Positions 19,966 to 32,439 of a DNA stretch of 64,000 nt are shown here, piece after piece. A program made the translations under genes and the position numbers. Position 1 is the first letter of the stretch, and every line of letters starts with the position of its first letter. The DNA lies in contig OV884059.1 in NCBI GenBank assembly GCA_930367215.1, positions 73,007,393 through 73,071,392 of the forward strand, written 5' to 3'. Origin of the DNA: Pollenia angustigena. Taxonomy: Eukaryota; Arthropoda; Insecta; Diptera; Polleniidae. The notes below the pieces were generated by a model, which saw only the letters and a program-made list of their open reading frames with translations, did not search any database and had not been told where the DNA came from.

Positions 19966-21586
19966 TAGGGTATTCATTCGGTTACTACCCGATTGACTGA
20001 TCGGTTAATTTAAAATTGGCTTTTTTCGATTAACGATTAAACCGGTTAATTTCAGTCGATTAACCGATTAACCGAAATAACAAAATTTTAAATTTTTTTG
20101 TAGTATTTTAACATATATTTTTGTGTTTTACAAAAATGTATTTGTATAGTATAATATTTTTTCCTTCTTGCAATACATTTTTTAAATACAGTACGAGATA
20201 AGAATATGTTTGGTGCTGAGCTTTGCCAGGATGATGAACGGACAATAAGATAAACTCTCGATTGTAACACAAACAATCTTTTAACAGAATTTGGTTAATT
20301 AATTAACCGAAGCAAGTGTTTAAAATTTTAAAAATTAAACTTATATCTAATTATGTCATAATGGAGGATATTAACAGCCAATCCCACGATGTCACACGTT
20401 AACGTTCGCATAGAAAATTACATTTAAAACAAAAACAATTTCTAAAATTTGTTTTTGTTTTAAATGTTATTTTCTATGCGAACGTTAACGTGTGACATCG
20501 TGGGACTGGCTGTAAATGTTTAGAGAAATACTGGAAAAGAATTGAGAAATAAGATAAGCTGCATTAAGGATTGCTTTCGAGATCTCCCTTTCATTCGTGA
20601 ACATATGTACTTCTATGCCAAAGTTTATGTTTCTAGATAAAAAAAAAACAACCTGTTGAAAAACAAAAAAGTACCAAAAAGTTATTATCATCCGTTCATG
20701 ATATTCCATGTTAAATTATTTTTATAGGTGCAATATTAATGACAATTGAAAAAATTACCAGTTAACGAACAAAAAGACACCTCATACAGACCCTCATTCA
20801 CTGAGGACCTTGCATGTCTGAGGACCTTGGCTCCAATTTTTTAGATTAGTTTCGAATGTGATATTAACTTTATTTATATGTTTATTGTTTTAAAAGATAG
20901 ATGGGGTGACAAAAAATTTCCCAAATTACAGGTTTCACCCGTTTACTCCCTAAAAAGGCCAAAATTCTAAAAAGTACCAGACACCTAACGGCTTATTTTT
21001 CTAAAGAGCAACGATAGGTATTACATTTTTTTGTATCTCTTTTAGTTATGGATACATAATATAACCGAATTTATCCGTTTTTACCCTTTTTACCCCCTTA
21101 ACATTCGAACAAACTTTCATGAAAAGAACGCATATAATATTCCCTGAATTCTCGGGAATTGCAATGATTAGATTTAACATTTTGACTCAAAGAGGTTAAG
21201 ACCGGATTTTTTCTATTTCACTCTTTTTGTCTTAGTTTTCGAAACAACGCCGTTTTAAACTTCTAATGCTTCTGTTTTTTAAGACACTATGGAGTTACCT
21301 ACTTTTGTCAAAAATGCATGGAGTTATCTATTGTGTACATACAAATTTTGTTCAAGAATTGTTTTTTTGTTATGCCATTGTTTTTTTTTTACTAATAAAA
21401 ACCAAATTATAAATCATTTTTGCATTTTTATATATTGATATTACTCAATTTATAACAAAACTTTATTAATCGGTTAACCGATCAATTACAAAATGAACCG
21501 ATTAGAAACCGATTAAACCAAAACCTCGGTTAATTAATCGAGCGATTAACCGATTAAAGAAGAAGCCCGATTTAATGAATACCCTA
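19966..21586. mobile_element. hAT element (GGTTAAC-rich family), copy 1, 1.6 kb
   Basis: Left TAGGGTATTCATTCGG, right (reverse complement) TAGGGTATTCATTAAATCGG, flanked by identical ATGATTAC at 19958-19965 and 21587-21594. Both ends carry clustered CGGTTAA/TTAACCG words. The second copy is at 25499-26851 in opposite orientation. It contains palindrome B (20375-20512). No ORF. Confidence 0.88.
20375..20512. mobile_element. TAA-flanked palindromic element B (138 bp)
   Basis: Left end CAGCCAATCCCACGATG, right end (reverse complement) CAGCCAGTCCCACGATG. Arms run through CACACGTTAACGTTCGC to the shared inner arm ACATTTAAAACAAAAAC, with a centre near TTTCTAAAA. TAA at 20372-20374 and 20513-20515. 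It lies inside the hAT at 19966. The core matches elements A and C; the outer arm does not. Confidence 0.82.
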
Positions 21587-22060
21587 ATGATTACAGATTG
21601 ATTTATCACTTGAGCGATTGAAAGAGCATTTATATGTGATTCAATCATATGAAAACATTGAGAAAAATCATTGATTCATTCATATTCTCAAAAATGTTTC
21701 AGAAAATTGTATCCCAATTGATTCTTTGAGGTGAATAATCGGTAGGGTACCATTTTCTCACAACGATTGTATCATTTATTATCGAAAAATTAGCTCATAT
21801 GCGTTTATTTTGTTCGCAAAGGTGATTCCTCGAAGATTAAACTATGATACATTTTCAATCACATTCGAGTTTTTTCACTTTTCAGCGCGATTAAAAAACA
21901 AGAATATGCGCTCAATTTCTGATTATGAAAGATACATTTACATTTGAGAAAATTGTGATTCTTCTTTAAGCATTATTTAACTTTTCAAGTAAAAGCTAAA
22001 ACCGAGGGTGTTGGTCGGTTTTAAGGTATTAAAACCCGCGGTTTCGAGTATAAACATTTT

Positions 22061-22510
22061 GTAGTACACGATATATATTTAAAACAAAAAGATGTTACGA
22101 AGATTCATATCCCCAAATATTCGCCTATTTTATGACGTTCGTAATCATCAACTTCAAGCAAGTATTTTGTTAAATGTAAATCGCAAAAAAATTTATTTAA
22201 AGTAACGTTGTTGCTTTCAATGATGGGTAAAAAACCAACAACATGGGATTTTATTAACCCATTATTGCCCGGTACCCGAAACCGTCAACCAATTTCGTTG
22301 AAACTTTGCTCATATTATTTTTTTGGTCTAACTAAAATATATTTTAAGATTCAAGTAAATGGAACGATTGGTTTCTGAGATATGAGTTGGTAAGTTTACT
22401 TACCAGTGCACAGTATGGTAGATCTCAAATCTTACTGGACAAAATTTATTAATCGCGTCAGGTTCACTTCTTACTCCTGAATTAAATAAAAAATGAGATC
22501 AAATATATAA
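22061..22510. other. No recognised feature
   Basis: AT-rich; no ORF, no repeats recognised. Confidence 0.45.
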
Positions 22511-22516
22511 ATGAAT

Positions 22517-23033
22517 CACCCCTATCGCAAACAACTACTCCCATGAAAATATTCCCATATTTTTTTATTTCGTATTGTGAATGATTCCCATAACAAATTT
22601 TTTGGGAAAGTAACTTAAAAAATTTGTCGTCGCCAATGTTTACTCCCGTGAATTTGTTTACTAACTAAATTCCCAACAAGTGTTGATGTGAACGAGAAGG
22701 GAACATATAAATTTTAATTTTTATTCTAAAGTAGGACTAAATGAAACTACTTCTTCCTTTTATTGAAGGAGTGTACATAAAGAAAATGAAGATAAACACT
22801 ATTCATTATTTATTTTATTATATTTTTATTAGTATTTTATTTTGTATATTTTTCTTTCACAATACAAGCACTGACAAGCTACTCACAATAGAGACTTTTG
22901 TTTACAAACCACTGACAAATAATTCACAATATAAATTTTTACTCCCAAAATATTTACGATACCGATTTGTTGGGGATGGGAATTTAGGTTTGATCCCATA
23001 TATCATATTCCCATAACATTCGCGATAAGGGTG
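22517..23033. mobile_element. 517-bp MITE with CACCCYTATCGC termini
   Basis: Left CACCCCTATCGCAAAC, right (reverse complement) CACCCTTATCGCGAAT, flanked by AAT at 22514-22516 and 23034-23036. Interior words ACTCCC and TTCCCAT are symmetric. Positions 22848-22960 recur inverted at 54190-54330. The short open frame inside (22741-23016) has no protein signature and is symmetric repeat DNA. Confidence 0.7.
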
Positions 23034-23036
23034 AAT

Positions 23037-24867
23037 ATAGAGCGGAATCCCGGGAAATTTAAAAAAAATCCCGCTATACTGGGAAAAAAACTCTACTTCT
23101 AGTATATCTTGAAGGACATATCTTGAAGGACATATCTTTCCGATGTATTATGGGAGTTTTTTACCCATTCTTCAAAAATTTCCTTTCGCGAAAGAGTGGA
23201 GGTCATACTGGAAAAGTGAAAAAAATATGTGGCGGTCGCAAAAACGCGCAAGATGTTTTTGATTTATCTTAAAGTGAACACTTAAAAGATTAAGCCAAAT
23301 ATAGTTTTACGCCGGAATTATGCGGAATAAACAGCTTTAACTCTACTTGAAAAAAGGAAATATTTTATTTTTTGCACTTTCTGAACTTCTCACAAAAAAA
23401 AAATTGTTTAATTACGATGGAAATAATTGAATTAAAATTGTAATATATTTCCTTGAAATAGAGCTTTATCATAATAAATAATAAAAAAAAAATTATGACA
23501 ATAAAATCACTGTAGCTTTTTTAATCATAAACCGAAGTCACACAAAAAATATCTTTTTCTCTTTGAAATCTGAATGTTCGTGGTGACAACAACTGACTTT
23601 AAAGCTTATTTATCCTAATCAGATCTAAAAACAAACAAACACAAAACATGAATTACAGTTACCTATTGTATTGAGAAGCTCACTAAACGATCAGAAGGAA
23701 TGTTGCGAGACATTTTTTTTTTTATTTTGTCCACCTAGATTTGTAATTTACCACAGTGTGCAGTGCGCCGATATGTTAAATATTTTTGGAACAATACAAT
23801 AATCCAACCTCGCAGATCTTAAAGCGATAAAAAGGAAATTCCCCGTTTTTCAAGTCGATTATGTAAGAATTTACTCCACCAGAGGATAATTGAGAACCGG
23901 GTGGCGTTATTACACCAACTGATAATAGGGATTCATCGTTAGGTTTGATTTATTATGTAAAATAAAAAACATAATTTTGAAGGGAAACTTAAAATTGTTA
24001 TTAGTCACCTTCGATTGACGCTTTGAAAGCCAACATTACTCTTGTTATTCTCGAGAAACCAATCGCTATGCTCGAATGAGTCGCCCGAAATTGGACCTTC
24101 CGAATGGATCACCTCATCTGAGTCATTGCCGATATTTACTTAATATAATTTTCAAACAGTAAATGCCAAAAATTGTTCTTTCAACCGATAATCAAACCTC
24201 GCGATGAATCATCGTTTATTAGACCATTTTATTTGGAACGCAAAACTTTTAAATACCGTCAAAGCAGATGCATAACTCGCCCGAATTCGCTCTAAAAAAT
24301 GTCTAGCTTATTTTTTTAAAAATCCCAAGGCAAACTTACATGGCGAATTAGAACAAAATACATGGAGGAAAAATAGTCAGCTGATCTCTCGAGTTCACAT
24401 GTAGTAAATTCGCCTTGAATTCCATGTTAAAGTAGTGATAAATTTAGATTACGGCGAATTGAATTCGCCATTGCCACCACCTCATTCAGTGCGCCTTGAA
24501 CCAGCCATATCGCATCAAGAAAAGTTATATGCTTTTGTTCACGATCTCATTAAATTTCGCCTAATTTGCTATATGTTTCTGCCCCATGGTAGGTAAAATT
24601 ACCACAAGGATAGTAGAAGTAAATCAAATTAAATTATGTACATAATAAAAGCAGCCGAAATGAGATTTTAGAAACAGTTAGTACAAAACAAATTTTTATT
24701 TTTTAAATAATTTTTGTATTTGATTCGAAATATGGTCTTTTTTGGAGCTAAGCGAAAATCCTTCCTAAACGTGAAAGGATAACAAAAAATAAATATCCTT
24801 CAAAAAGTTTTCTTAAAAGACATTAAGTTAAAGCATAAACCAAACGAAAGTTAGATATTTTTATACG
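23037..24867. other. Unassigned sequence
   Basis: No ORF or inverted repeat with clear ends. A small direct duplication of ATATCTTGAAGGAC lies at 23104-23131. 24287-24480 has repeated GGCGAATT/AATTCGCC words in both orientations, perhaps a decayed MITE. Confidence 0.4.
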
Positions 24868-24985
24868 AATTTAAGGCAGTCGAGATTTTGAGCTCTTATC
24901 TTACTCAGCTGTTCATAGACCGATCTGGCTGAATTTCAATATCAAAATTTAACGGAATAGATACGACAGATATATATCAACCAAG
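24868..24985 (+). repeat. Fly interspersed repeat fragment
   Basis: Shares GGCAGTC, ATCTTACTCAGC, GACCGATCTGGCTGAAT and the following TTCAATA word with 8050-8110. Confidence 0.5.
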
Positions 24986-25335
24986 TTCCTCAGAGAAAAA
25001 AATTTCATTAGTTTTCAAAATTATAATTTTATTAATTTATTAATTGAAGCCTTATTTTATCTATCGAAGAAAAACAAAAATAATATATTCAATTAACATT
25101 TTAATTGTTTTAAAATTATAAATATGTAATATGTAAGAATATTAATTAAATAAATCAAAATATTAATGGATTTTTTTGTGTTTTAAATAAAATAATAGAG
25201 ATATAAAAATTGGGTTTTATTTATTTAAGGAATTATCTAACCTGAGCTACATTTGTCAAAAATAATTTTTATTTCAATACTAATTATTAATATCTGATTT
25301 TTGCCAAGACTCGTTAGAATATATGAACGATCTAA

Positions 25336-27146
25336 TACCGTGTTCAGATATGCTCCTAAATTGAGTTTAACGCAATAAATGCCATTATTGAGCTCAATTA
25401 TCCATATAAAATTGCAATTTAGTTATTGCTCAATTAATACGAAATTGTTGTAAATATTGAGTAAAATTAAAATGTGTCCCTGTCACAAGTGTGTTTAGTA
25501 GGGTATTCTTGCTTTAATCGGTTAATCGCCCGATTAATTAACCGAGGTTTTGGTTTAATCGGTTAATTTTGTTTTTGATCGGTTAACCGATTAATAATGT
25601 TTTTTTGTAAATTATGTAATTTCAATATATAAAAACGCATTAATTGTTTATTATTTGGAGTTTATTAGTAAAAAAAACAATAACATACCAAATTCTTGAA
25701 CTAAAACGAGAAAAAAAAAACAATTCATAAATATTTAATATGAATTTTTCAATTAATACACAGGGTGTGCTATCAAGTCATATCGCCATATTATCCCAAA
25801 TAATATTTTGCAATTGTTTAAAATAAATATTGTTGTATTTTAAACAAAATAATGCTGTGTTCATTGATTCTTCATAACTGCCCACAACAGTTATATCGTC
25901 GGCTTAATATCCTTTCAGCAAATTTAACAGGAGAGACGAAAAACTTCTTAATTTTCCTATTTGCAGCTTGATAGAAAATTAAAAATACAGTTAGTTTAAC
26001 ACCCTTCAAGACTTAAATAGAATAAAAACCACATGCTGGTCGACGAGGTGTACCTTTCTCTGCCACACGGCATCAAAATCTCAATTTACATAAAAAGTGG
26101 ATTTAGCCAGTTTGCATATTAAGCCGACGATATATATTTCTTGTAATTTTTTAAAAACATAAGACTTTATGACTATCTTGTATATCCCCCAAATATGTAT
26201 TTATAAAAAAATAAACTGAGATAATTTCAGTAGTTATAGGATTTCTTTTAAAATAATTTTGTAAAAAAAAATTTTTTTTTGCCAAAACTTGACTTGGAAA
26301 AAATTCTTTCACTTATCGTAGATGAATATCTAATTTCTCAGTCCTTTTCCAGGATTTCTCTAAACATATAAAATACTCCATTATGCCTTTTTTAAAATTT
26401 TTAACACTTCGTATTGTTTCGGTTAATTCTGTTAAAAGACTGATATGAGAAAATATAAGAAGAAACAAATACATAACTAACACGTACATAAAACAGAAAA
26501 AACGTGTTGGTAATCAAAAATTTAAACTATTTTTCGAAACATTCCTGTTGATCGATGATAAAGATAAAAAACATTGTAATTTTAGTCACCACTCGGCGGA
26601 AAATGTGTTAAAATGAAGATCACTGAATACCTTATTTGTTTTTATGAAAAAATATTTTCTAAAATCACAAAACAATGTGTTATAATACTACAAAATATTG
26701 AAAATTTTATCACATCGGTTAATCGGTTAATCGACTGAAATTAATCGGTTTAATCGTTAATCGAAAAAAGCCAATTTGAAATTAACCGATCAGTTAATCG
26801 GGTAGTAATTAATCGGTTAACCGATTGACGATTAACCGAATGAATACCCTAGTGTTTAGTGAGAAAAACACAACTTACTTAACAAAGTGTTTTGACATTT
26901 GGCAACTGAAATTACTCAAAACAAATGCCTATCCATTAGGTCTGCGCAAAACCCAGATGTTTATTCCTTAAAGATGACAAAAGTTGTTTACATTTTGATT
27001 ATACATGTACATTTTTGTTTACGTTGAATGTGTATGTAGTAGTAATACACATTGAGTTAGCTTAATTGTGTAAATGTGAACAGAAAGATAATTATGTCAA
27101 TTAACCGAATATTGACTCAATAAAAAAGGTATATCTGAACACGGTA
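25336..27146. mobile_element. PIF/Harbinger-type MITE holding a hAT
   Basis: Ends TACCGTGTTCAGATAT and its inverse, flanked by TAA at 25333-25335 and 27147-27149. The TWA target and GTTCAGA motif fit PIF/Harbinger. Excluding the nested hAT (25499-26851) the MITE is about 450 bp. No transposase. Confidence 0.8.
25499..26851. mobile_element. hAT element (GGTTAAC-rich family), copy 2, inverted
   Basis: TAGGGTATTCTTGCTTT ... AACCGAATGAATACCCTA, flanked by identical GTGTTTAG at 25491-25498 and 26852-26859. Its left end matches the right end of the copy at 19966, so it is inverted. Palindrome B is absent here. Confidence 0.88.
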
Positions 27147-27343
27147 TAAGGTTTTTAAGTTTAAGTTGTAAGGATTAACCTTATTGAGATCAAAGAAAAA
27201 TAATAATAAAAAATAAAATAAAAATAATTTTTATAATCAGGCTTAAGTTCATCAAATTTAATTTTCATTAAATTATTTTTATGAAGAAAGGAATTTTACA
27301 AACATGAAAATTAATTAAAATTGTTATTGATAATCTTTCATTC

Positions 27344-27420
27344 TTGACGTGGCTGGGGCTCGAACCCCGGCCGGCAGGTTACCATGACATGTTTCGATCG
27401 CAACCACTCGATCTCCTCAG
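27344..27420 (-). other. tRNA-like sequence in foldback arm
   Basis: Minus strand: GATCGAGTGGTTGCGATCG (A-box-like, Ser/Leu tRNA style) then GGGGTTCGAGCCCC (B-box stem-loop), spacing ~40 nt. Inverse copy at 27870-27944 (+) and another at 46064-46140 (-). An element component rather than a working tRNA. Confidence 0.5.
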
Positions 27421-27869
27421 ATGGATTTGCCGTCTTACACTCGCAGCCATCGACGACCGCTGACGTCAAGAGTCAAACATCAATCCTTAAACCAAATTGT
27501 ATTTTAACCTTTGGTAGATCGAAATTTGCTTTTCTGAATGATTATCCATTTTTAATTAATTTTACGTGTTTTTTTTTTCCTTTACTTCTGTTTTCTCGTA
27601 CTTTTGTCAAGAATTCTTCTGGAAGTCGAAAGTACATTTGTTTTGTTTTTTCATTTTTGTCGTTCTTTTTTCTGTTGACCTTTTTTTTCAGCACAACTTG
27701 AAGGACAAATGAATACATAGAGCTCATCAAATTTAATTTTCATTAAATAATTTTTATGAAGAAAGGAATTTTACAAACATGAAAATTAATTAAAATTGTT
27801 ATTGAAAATCTTTCATTCTTGACGTGGCTGGGGCTCGAACCCCTCGAGTGTAAGACGGCAAATCCATCT

Positions 27870-27944
27870 GAGGAGATCGAGTGGTTGCGATCGAAACATG
27901 TCATGATAACCTGCCGGCCGGGGTTCGAGCCCCAGCCACGTCAA
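27870..27944 (+). other. tRNA-like sequence, inverted partner
   Basis: Same A-box-like and B-box-like blocks as 27344-27420 in the opposite orientation. Together they make the foldback stem. Confidence 0.5.
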
Positions 27945-28110
27945 GAATGAAAGATTATCAATAACAATTTTAATTAATTTTCATGTTTGTAAAATTTCTT
28001 TCTTCATAAAAATAATTTAATGAAAATTAAATTTGATGAACTTAAGCCTAATTATAAAAATTTGAATTAAAAACCATAAATAGTTCAACAAAATAACCAC
28101 AATACTGATC

Positions 28111-29390
28111 AAAGAAAAATATCATGTTTCATTTCTGCTTTAGAAAAGTGTTCCTCAGTTGAATCTGTAGAAAACTCTGGACCGATCATCAAAAATTGGT
28201 TTTGTTTCAAGTCATATACAACTTAATTGGACCATTCACTTGGTATAAAAATGGGGGTATAAAATATGCTCTTTATTATCTTAATTTATATAAATTGATT
28301 TTAAATTCAAATTTCAATTATAAAGGTCTAAAAACGACGCTATCAATTTTCGTAAAGATCAGCCCATAATTTAAAATAGGCCTCATATAAAGCCTACTGG
28401 AAAAAACTTTAGTAAACGTTAATCCGTTACGAGTAAGGCTATTGCAAGAATGATAAAAACAAGATTACGCATTGAGCATGTTTACAAAATATAACTGTTT
28501 AATATGGCGTCACATCAGAATTTTATACACATGTTTGTTTACTTGTGTTTCTATATTTAAGCGATACTTATACGCGGATGTGACGAAGATGCGCAGAAAC
28601 ATTTAATTTGTTAAACCTGAATGCGTTATCTTGTTTTCTTTGTATCATGATGCTATTGTCATTAACTTTGGTTTGTCACAGTTTAATATAACTAAAAATT
28701 ACAATTTAAAATTTCGTGGAGATTGGTCAATAATTAAGTATAGGTCACTTATAATGCCCACTCCTGAAACATTTAACTGTCGGTGTTGATAGTGCGATTT
28801 CTAGTTCCATAAAACTGTGACGTACCAAATTTTATTACAGTAGCGTTATTTATTACGGTTTAAGGCGTACTAAACTCCTTTCCGCTAGTAGGCTTTATAT
28901 GCGGCCTATAGTTAATTACGGAAGGATCTTCACAAAATTTAACAGTATGAATTTTAGTCATATAAAACGAATTTGAACAAAATCTTTTATCAATCCGTGC
29001 CATCATTTATGTTAGTTTTTGTAACAAAATTATCAATTACTAAGGGTGGTGTTTCCACATTTGGACTCATAACTCTTATTCTACTTCACCAATTTCGCGG
29101 GATTTCAATCCTAAACTGCTTAGGATTACCAAAAGCAATTTGACACCAACACTGTTCTTTTCTTTTGAGTTTTTCAAAAGTGAGCAATGCTAAGTGAGCA
29201 ATGCATGTTTTCAACAGACGGATGGACAGACAGACGGACATTGCTAAATCGACTTAGAATTGCTCAAGGAGACAAAATATTGTATATACTTTATGGGTAC
29301 TGAGATGAACAATAAAAAAGCTTCACACGGAATGAAAAACTTAGTATACCCTTAATCACCGCAAGATATGGTGAAGGTTAAAAGATAAGG
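28111..29390 (+). repeat. Fly interspersed repeat, copy 1 (from ~28.8 kb)
   Basis: 28795-29390 carries the units ACTGTGACGTACCAAATTT, TTATTTATTACGG, GCGTACTAAACTCC, ATCTTCACAAAATTTAACAG, then GACAGACGGACATTGC and a terminal GTATACCC. 28111-28790 has weaker matches and no gene. Confidence 0.6.
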
Positions 29391-29496
29391 GAGACAGAAA
29401 CATGTTTAAATTAAAAAAAAAATTTAATTACAGCCAGCGCTACCGTTGGACATTTTCAAGAAGTGCCAAAAATAGGAGATATTTACAAAAAAAAAC

Positions 29497-32374
29497 AAGT
29501 TAGTGTGCTATATTCGGCTGTTTCGAATCTCTGATACCTCGCACCGATCGCTTAAATATTTCAGGAGTGATATCTACATGATATCTATTTATTATTAATT
29601 GATTTTATAAATACAGTGATGTCTGATGCATTAAAATTGGCTGCAGTTTAGACCCATATTAAATTATCGACCGCAAATCTTGAGTAAAATAAAATGATTC
29701 GGAACCGTTTAAGCCGAACTTATATGATTTTCAGGAGCAGGATTTATATTGGAGCCATGGTAAGTTATGAACCAGTCATCCCAAAATCCCGCAGAGTGAT
29801 TTCTGGTATTTAAAAACATAAATTTCAGTAAATTTCGATACAGGGGTGACATTAGTTTACAGTGAATTTCAGAAGTCTGCTAACTATGGGATCTAAGGTA
29901 AATTATGGACCGTATATGGGTCATTCTTAAAAAACATGACCAATTGGTGTCCCCAGACTTTACTATTTTATATTTTGTTTCTCCAAAAAGAAAATAGAAA
30001 AATATCTGCATTTTTATAAATTATTATCGATTCTACGTTACTATATTATAAAAAAAAATAATCAATTATCTGAAAATAACTTAAAAAATATTTTTAATGT
30101 CAAAGGTTTAGCAAAAACCTGTGTCCCGAACCAATTTATAAAAATTTAATAGTTATTTTCAGTTAAAATAAAATTGAAAAAAAATAATATTTACAATTTT
30201 TGTTATTCAGTTTGTATATATTAATACCATATATAGAAAAGAATGATGAAAAATAATTTTTTTGTATAATTTTTTTGAAGAAAAATCTTGTCCCCAGGTT
30301 TTGGTCCCCTCTGTTACGTCCACTCATTTTATTGAAAAATTTTTGTTAAACGTTATAACGCGTATATCTCTCTTATGCTTCTCCATCATAACTTAGCTAC
30401 AATCAACAAAATGTGTTTTTAACTGTTCAGTCTTGTTAAGTGCGTGGTTGAGTAAGCAACTTAATTGTAGGCCGGGTGCGTACCCTTATTCAGTGTCAAC
30501 TCTGTTACTGTTGAAAAACGGTGAGTAAAGTGATTTTTTATTTATTTTATAATGTTTTTATAAATATTTTATGTACACTATTTAAGTGGACAAATAAATT
30601 CTACAAAATTCTAATAAAAAGCTAAAATATGGTATTTTTGAGTTAATTTGTCCCCTCTGTTACCGGTCCACTCTGTGACTTTTTTATATGTAAAACTCCA
30701 AAAATTTTAAAAATTGCTGCTGGTTATGGATTCCTATTGTTGATAAGATCCGTAACCACATGAGGCCAATTATAAACATATTTGGCCAACTTAATTTTTA
30801 AAAATTACAAAATTCAGAATGGTCATGTTTTTTAAGGACGACCCATATCACAAAATTGCATGACATTTTTTCTGGCGATATGAAACTAAGTTGGAGGAAA
30901 TTTTACCACAATAAATATATCTGCTACTGTTTTAGGCGTATTTAATTAATTTACCAGAGTGGGCTTTATATGGGGCCTATAGTATATTATGAACCGATCA
31001 TCACGAAGCTTTTTAGTGCTTTTTCTAGTCCTTAAAACTGTGAAGCATTCAATTTTATTCTGATAGCATTATTTATTACGGTTTTAGGAGTACTAAACTA
31101 GGGTAAATTAAAGACTGATCTTCACGAAATTTTACAAGGTGCTTTGTAGTCCTATAAAACTGTGAAGTATTAAATTTTATTCTGATACCATTATAAATTA
31201 CGGTTTTAGACTTGCTAAACTGTTTTCCGGGAGAAGTTTTTATATCGGGCCTAGGGTAAATTATGTACCAATCTTCAAACTGGTAACGTACTCAATAACT
31301 ACTTATTAGGTCTATTAACTAGTGATTTTTTGGCTTCTAGTAAGTATATTGTAAGTACTTACAATTCAACTTACTCGTAGTTAAATAATAACTAGATACT
31401 TTTTGACTTCTAGTAAGTTTATTGTAAGTACTGAATTCTGTGGGCACCTCGAACAAAAACAAGTTAGAGTGCTATATTCGGCTGTGCCGAATCTTTGATA
31501 CCCTCCACCGACAGTTCGAATGTTTAAGGAGTAATAACTGTATGATGTTATTATTATCTTAAACTGTGACGATTTGTTATTAATTATGGTTTTAGGAGAC
31601 TAAACGGTTTTCCGGGAGTAGGGTTTCTATGGGTGTTCCGATCTTCACGAAATTTCACAGTATCATTTATAGTCCTATAAAACTGTGACGAGCCAAAATT
31701 TGTTATGATTGCATTATTTTTTACGGTTTTAGGCGTACTAAACTGTTTTCCGGTAGTAGTGTTTATATGGGACCTAAGGTAAAATTTCGGTCACGAAATT
31801 TCAAAGTGTTATTTCTAGTCCTAAAAAACTGTGACGTACCAAATTTTGTTACGCTAGCGTTATTTTTTACGGTTTTAGGCGTACTAAACTGTTTTCCGGG
31901 ATTAGTGTTTATATGGGGCTTAGGGTAAATTATGAACGGATCTTCACGAAATTTAACAGCGTGATTTCCAGTCAAGTAAAACCAATTTTTACAAAATCTT
32001 ATCTCATTCCGTGCCTTGTTTCAGCATTTATGTTATTTTTTGCAACAAAATTATCAATATTTTTAGGTGGTGGTTCCACATTTTGATTCATAGCTCTGGT
32101 CCTACTGAAGCGATTTTACTGGATTTCAATCCCAAACTGCTTAGGATAACTACAAGCAATTTGGCACCAAGTTTGTTCATTTCTTTTGAGTTGTTCGAAA
32201 GTGAGCGTGTTTTCAACAGACGGACAGACGGACATGGCTAAATCGACTTAGAATTACTCAAGGACCCAGAATATATATACTTTATGGGGTCTGAGATGAA
32301 TAATAAAAAAGTTTCACACGGAATGACAAACTTAATATACCCTCTTCACAACTAATTGTGGTGGAGGGTATAAT
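29497..32374 (+). repeat. Fly interspersed repeat, arrayed ~145-bp units
   Basis: Starts ACAAGTTAGTGTGCTATATT and ends GGTGGAGGGTATAA. Within it a degenerate unit recurs at roughly 125-146-bp steps, with TACTAAACTG, GGGGCCTAGGGTAAATTATG, ATCTTCACGAAATTT, CTATAAAACTGTGA and ACGGTTTTAGGC in order. A fresh start at 31451 (TTAGAGTGCTATATTCGGC) suggests two copies in tandem. The element at 29917-30845 interrupts it. No ORF. Confidence 0.65.
29917..30845. mobile_element. TA-flanked 929-bp element inside the repeat
   Basis: Left TGGGTCATTCTTAAAAAAC, right (reverse complement) TGGGTCGTCCTTAAAAAAC, then ATGACC. TA on both sides (29915-29916, 30846-30847). Interior repeats GTCCCCTCTGTTAC at about 30304 and 30649. 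No ORF. Confidence 0.72.
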
Positions 32375-32439
32375 AAGTAGTTATTCAGCAGAAAAATAAG
32401 TAGTGTATATTTTCTCCAACATTACATGCTAACTTACCA

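Larger units (their letters stand above)
19741..22060. mobile_element. Possible older hAT enclosing the hAT at 19966
   Basis: Left edge TAGAGCTTGTTAAAAACGG followed by AACCGGTCGGTTTCGG words. Near 21995-22050 the inverse appears (AAAACCGAGG, GGTCGGTTTTAAGG, ACCCGCGGTTTCGAG). The right terminus and TSD were not found, so this is a weak call. Confidence 0.35.
27233..28110. mobile_element. Foldback element with tRNA-like segments (copy 1)
   Basis: Left arm from 27233 (ATCAGGCTTAAGTTCATC, AAATTTAATTTTCATTAAA, ATGAAGAAAGGAATTTTAC) is inverted at about 27940-28056. A third, direct copy of the arm starts at 27723. Each arm includes the tRNA-like block with GGGGCTCGAACCCC. A second copy is at 45957-46705. 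The structure is that of a rearranged foldback. Confidence 0.75.

Noticed and set aside
22741..23016. 91-codon open frame with a hydrophobic stretch
   Set aside because: Lies in the symmetric interior of a 517-bp MITE, and part of it recurs inverted at 54.2 kb without an open frame.
27384..27701. 105-codon open frame
   Set aside because: Covers the tRNA-like block and a poly-pyrimidine region of the foldback element; Phe/Leu-rich by composition only.
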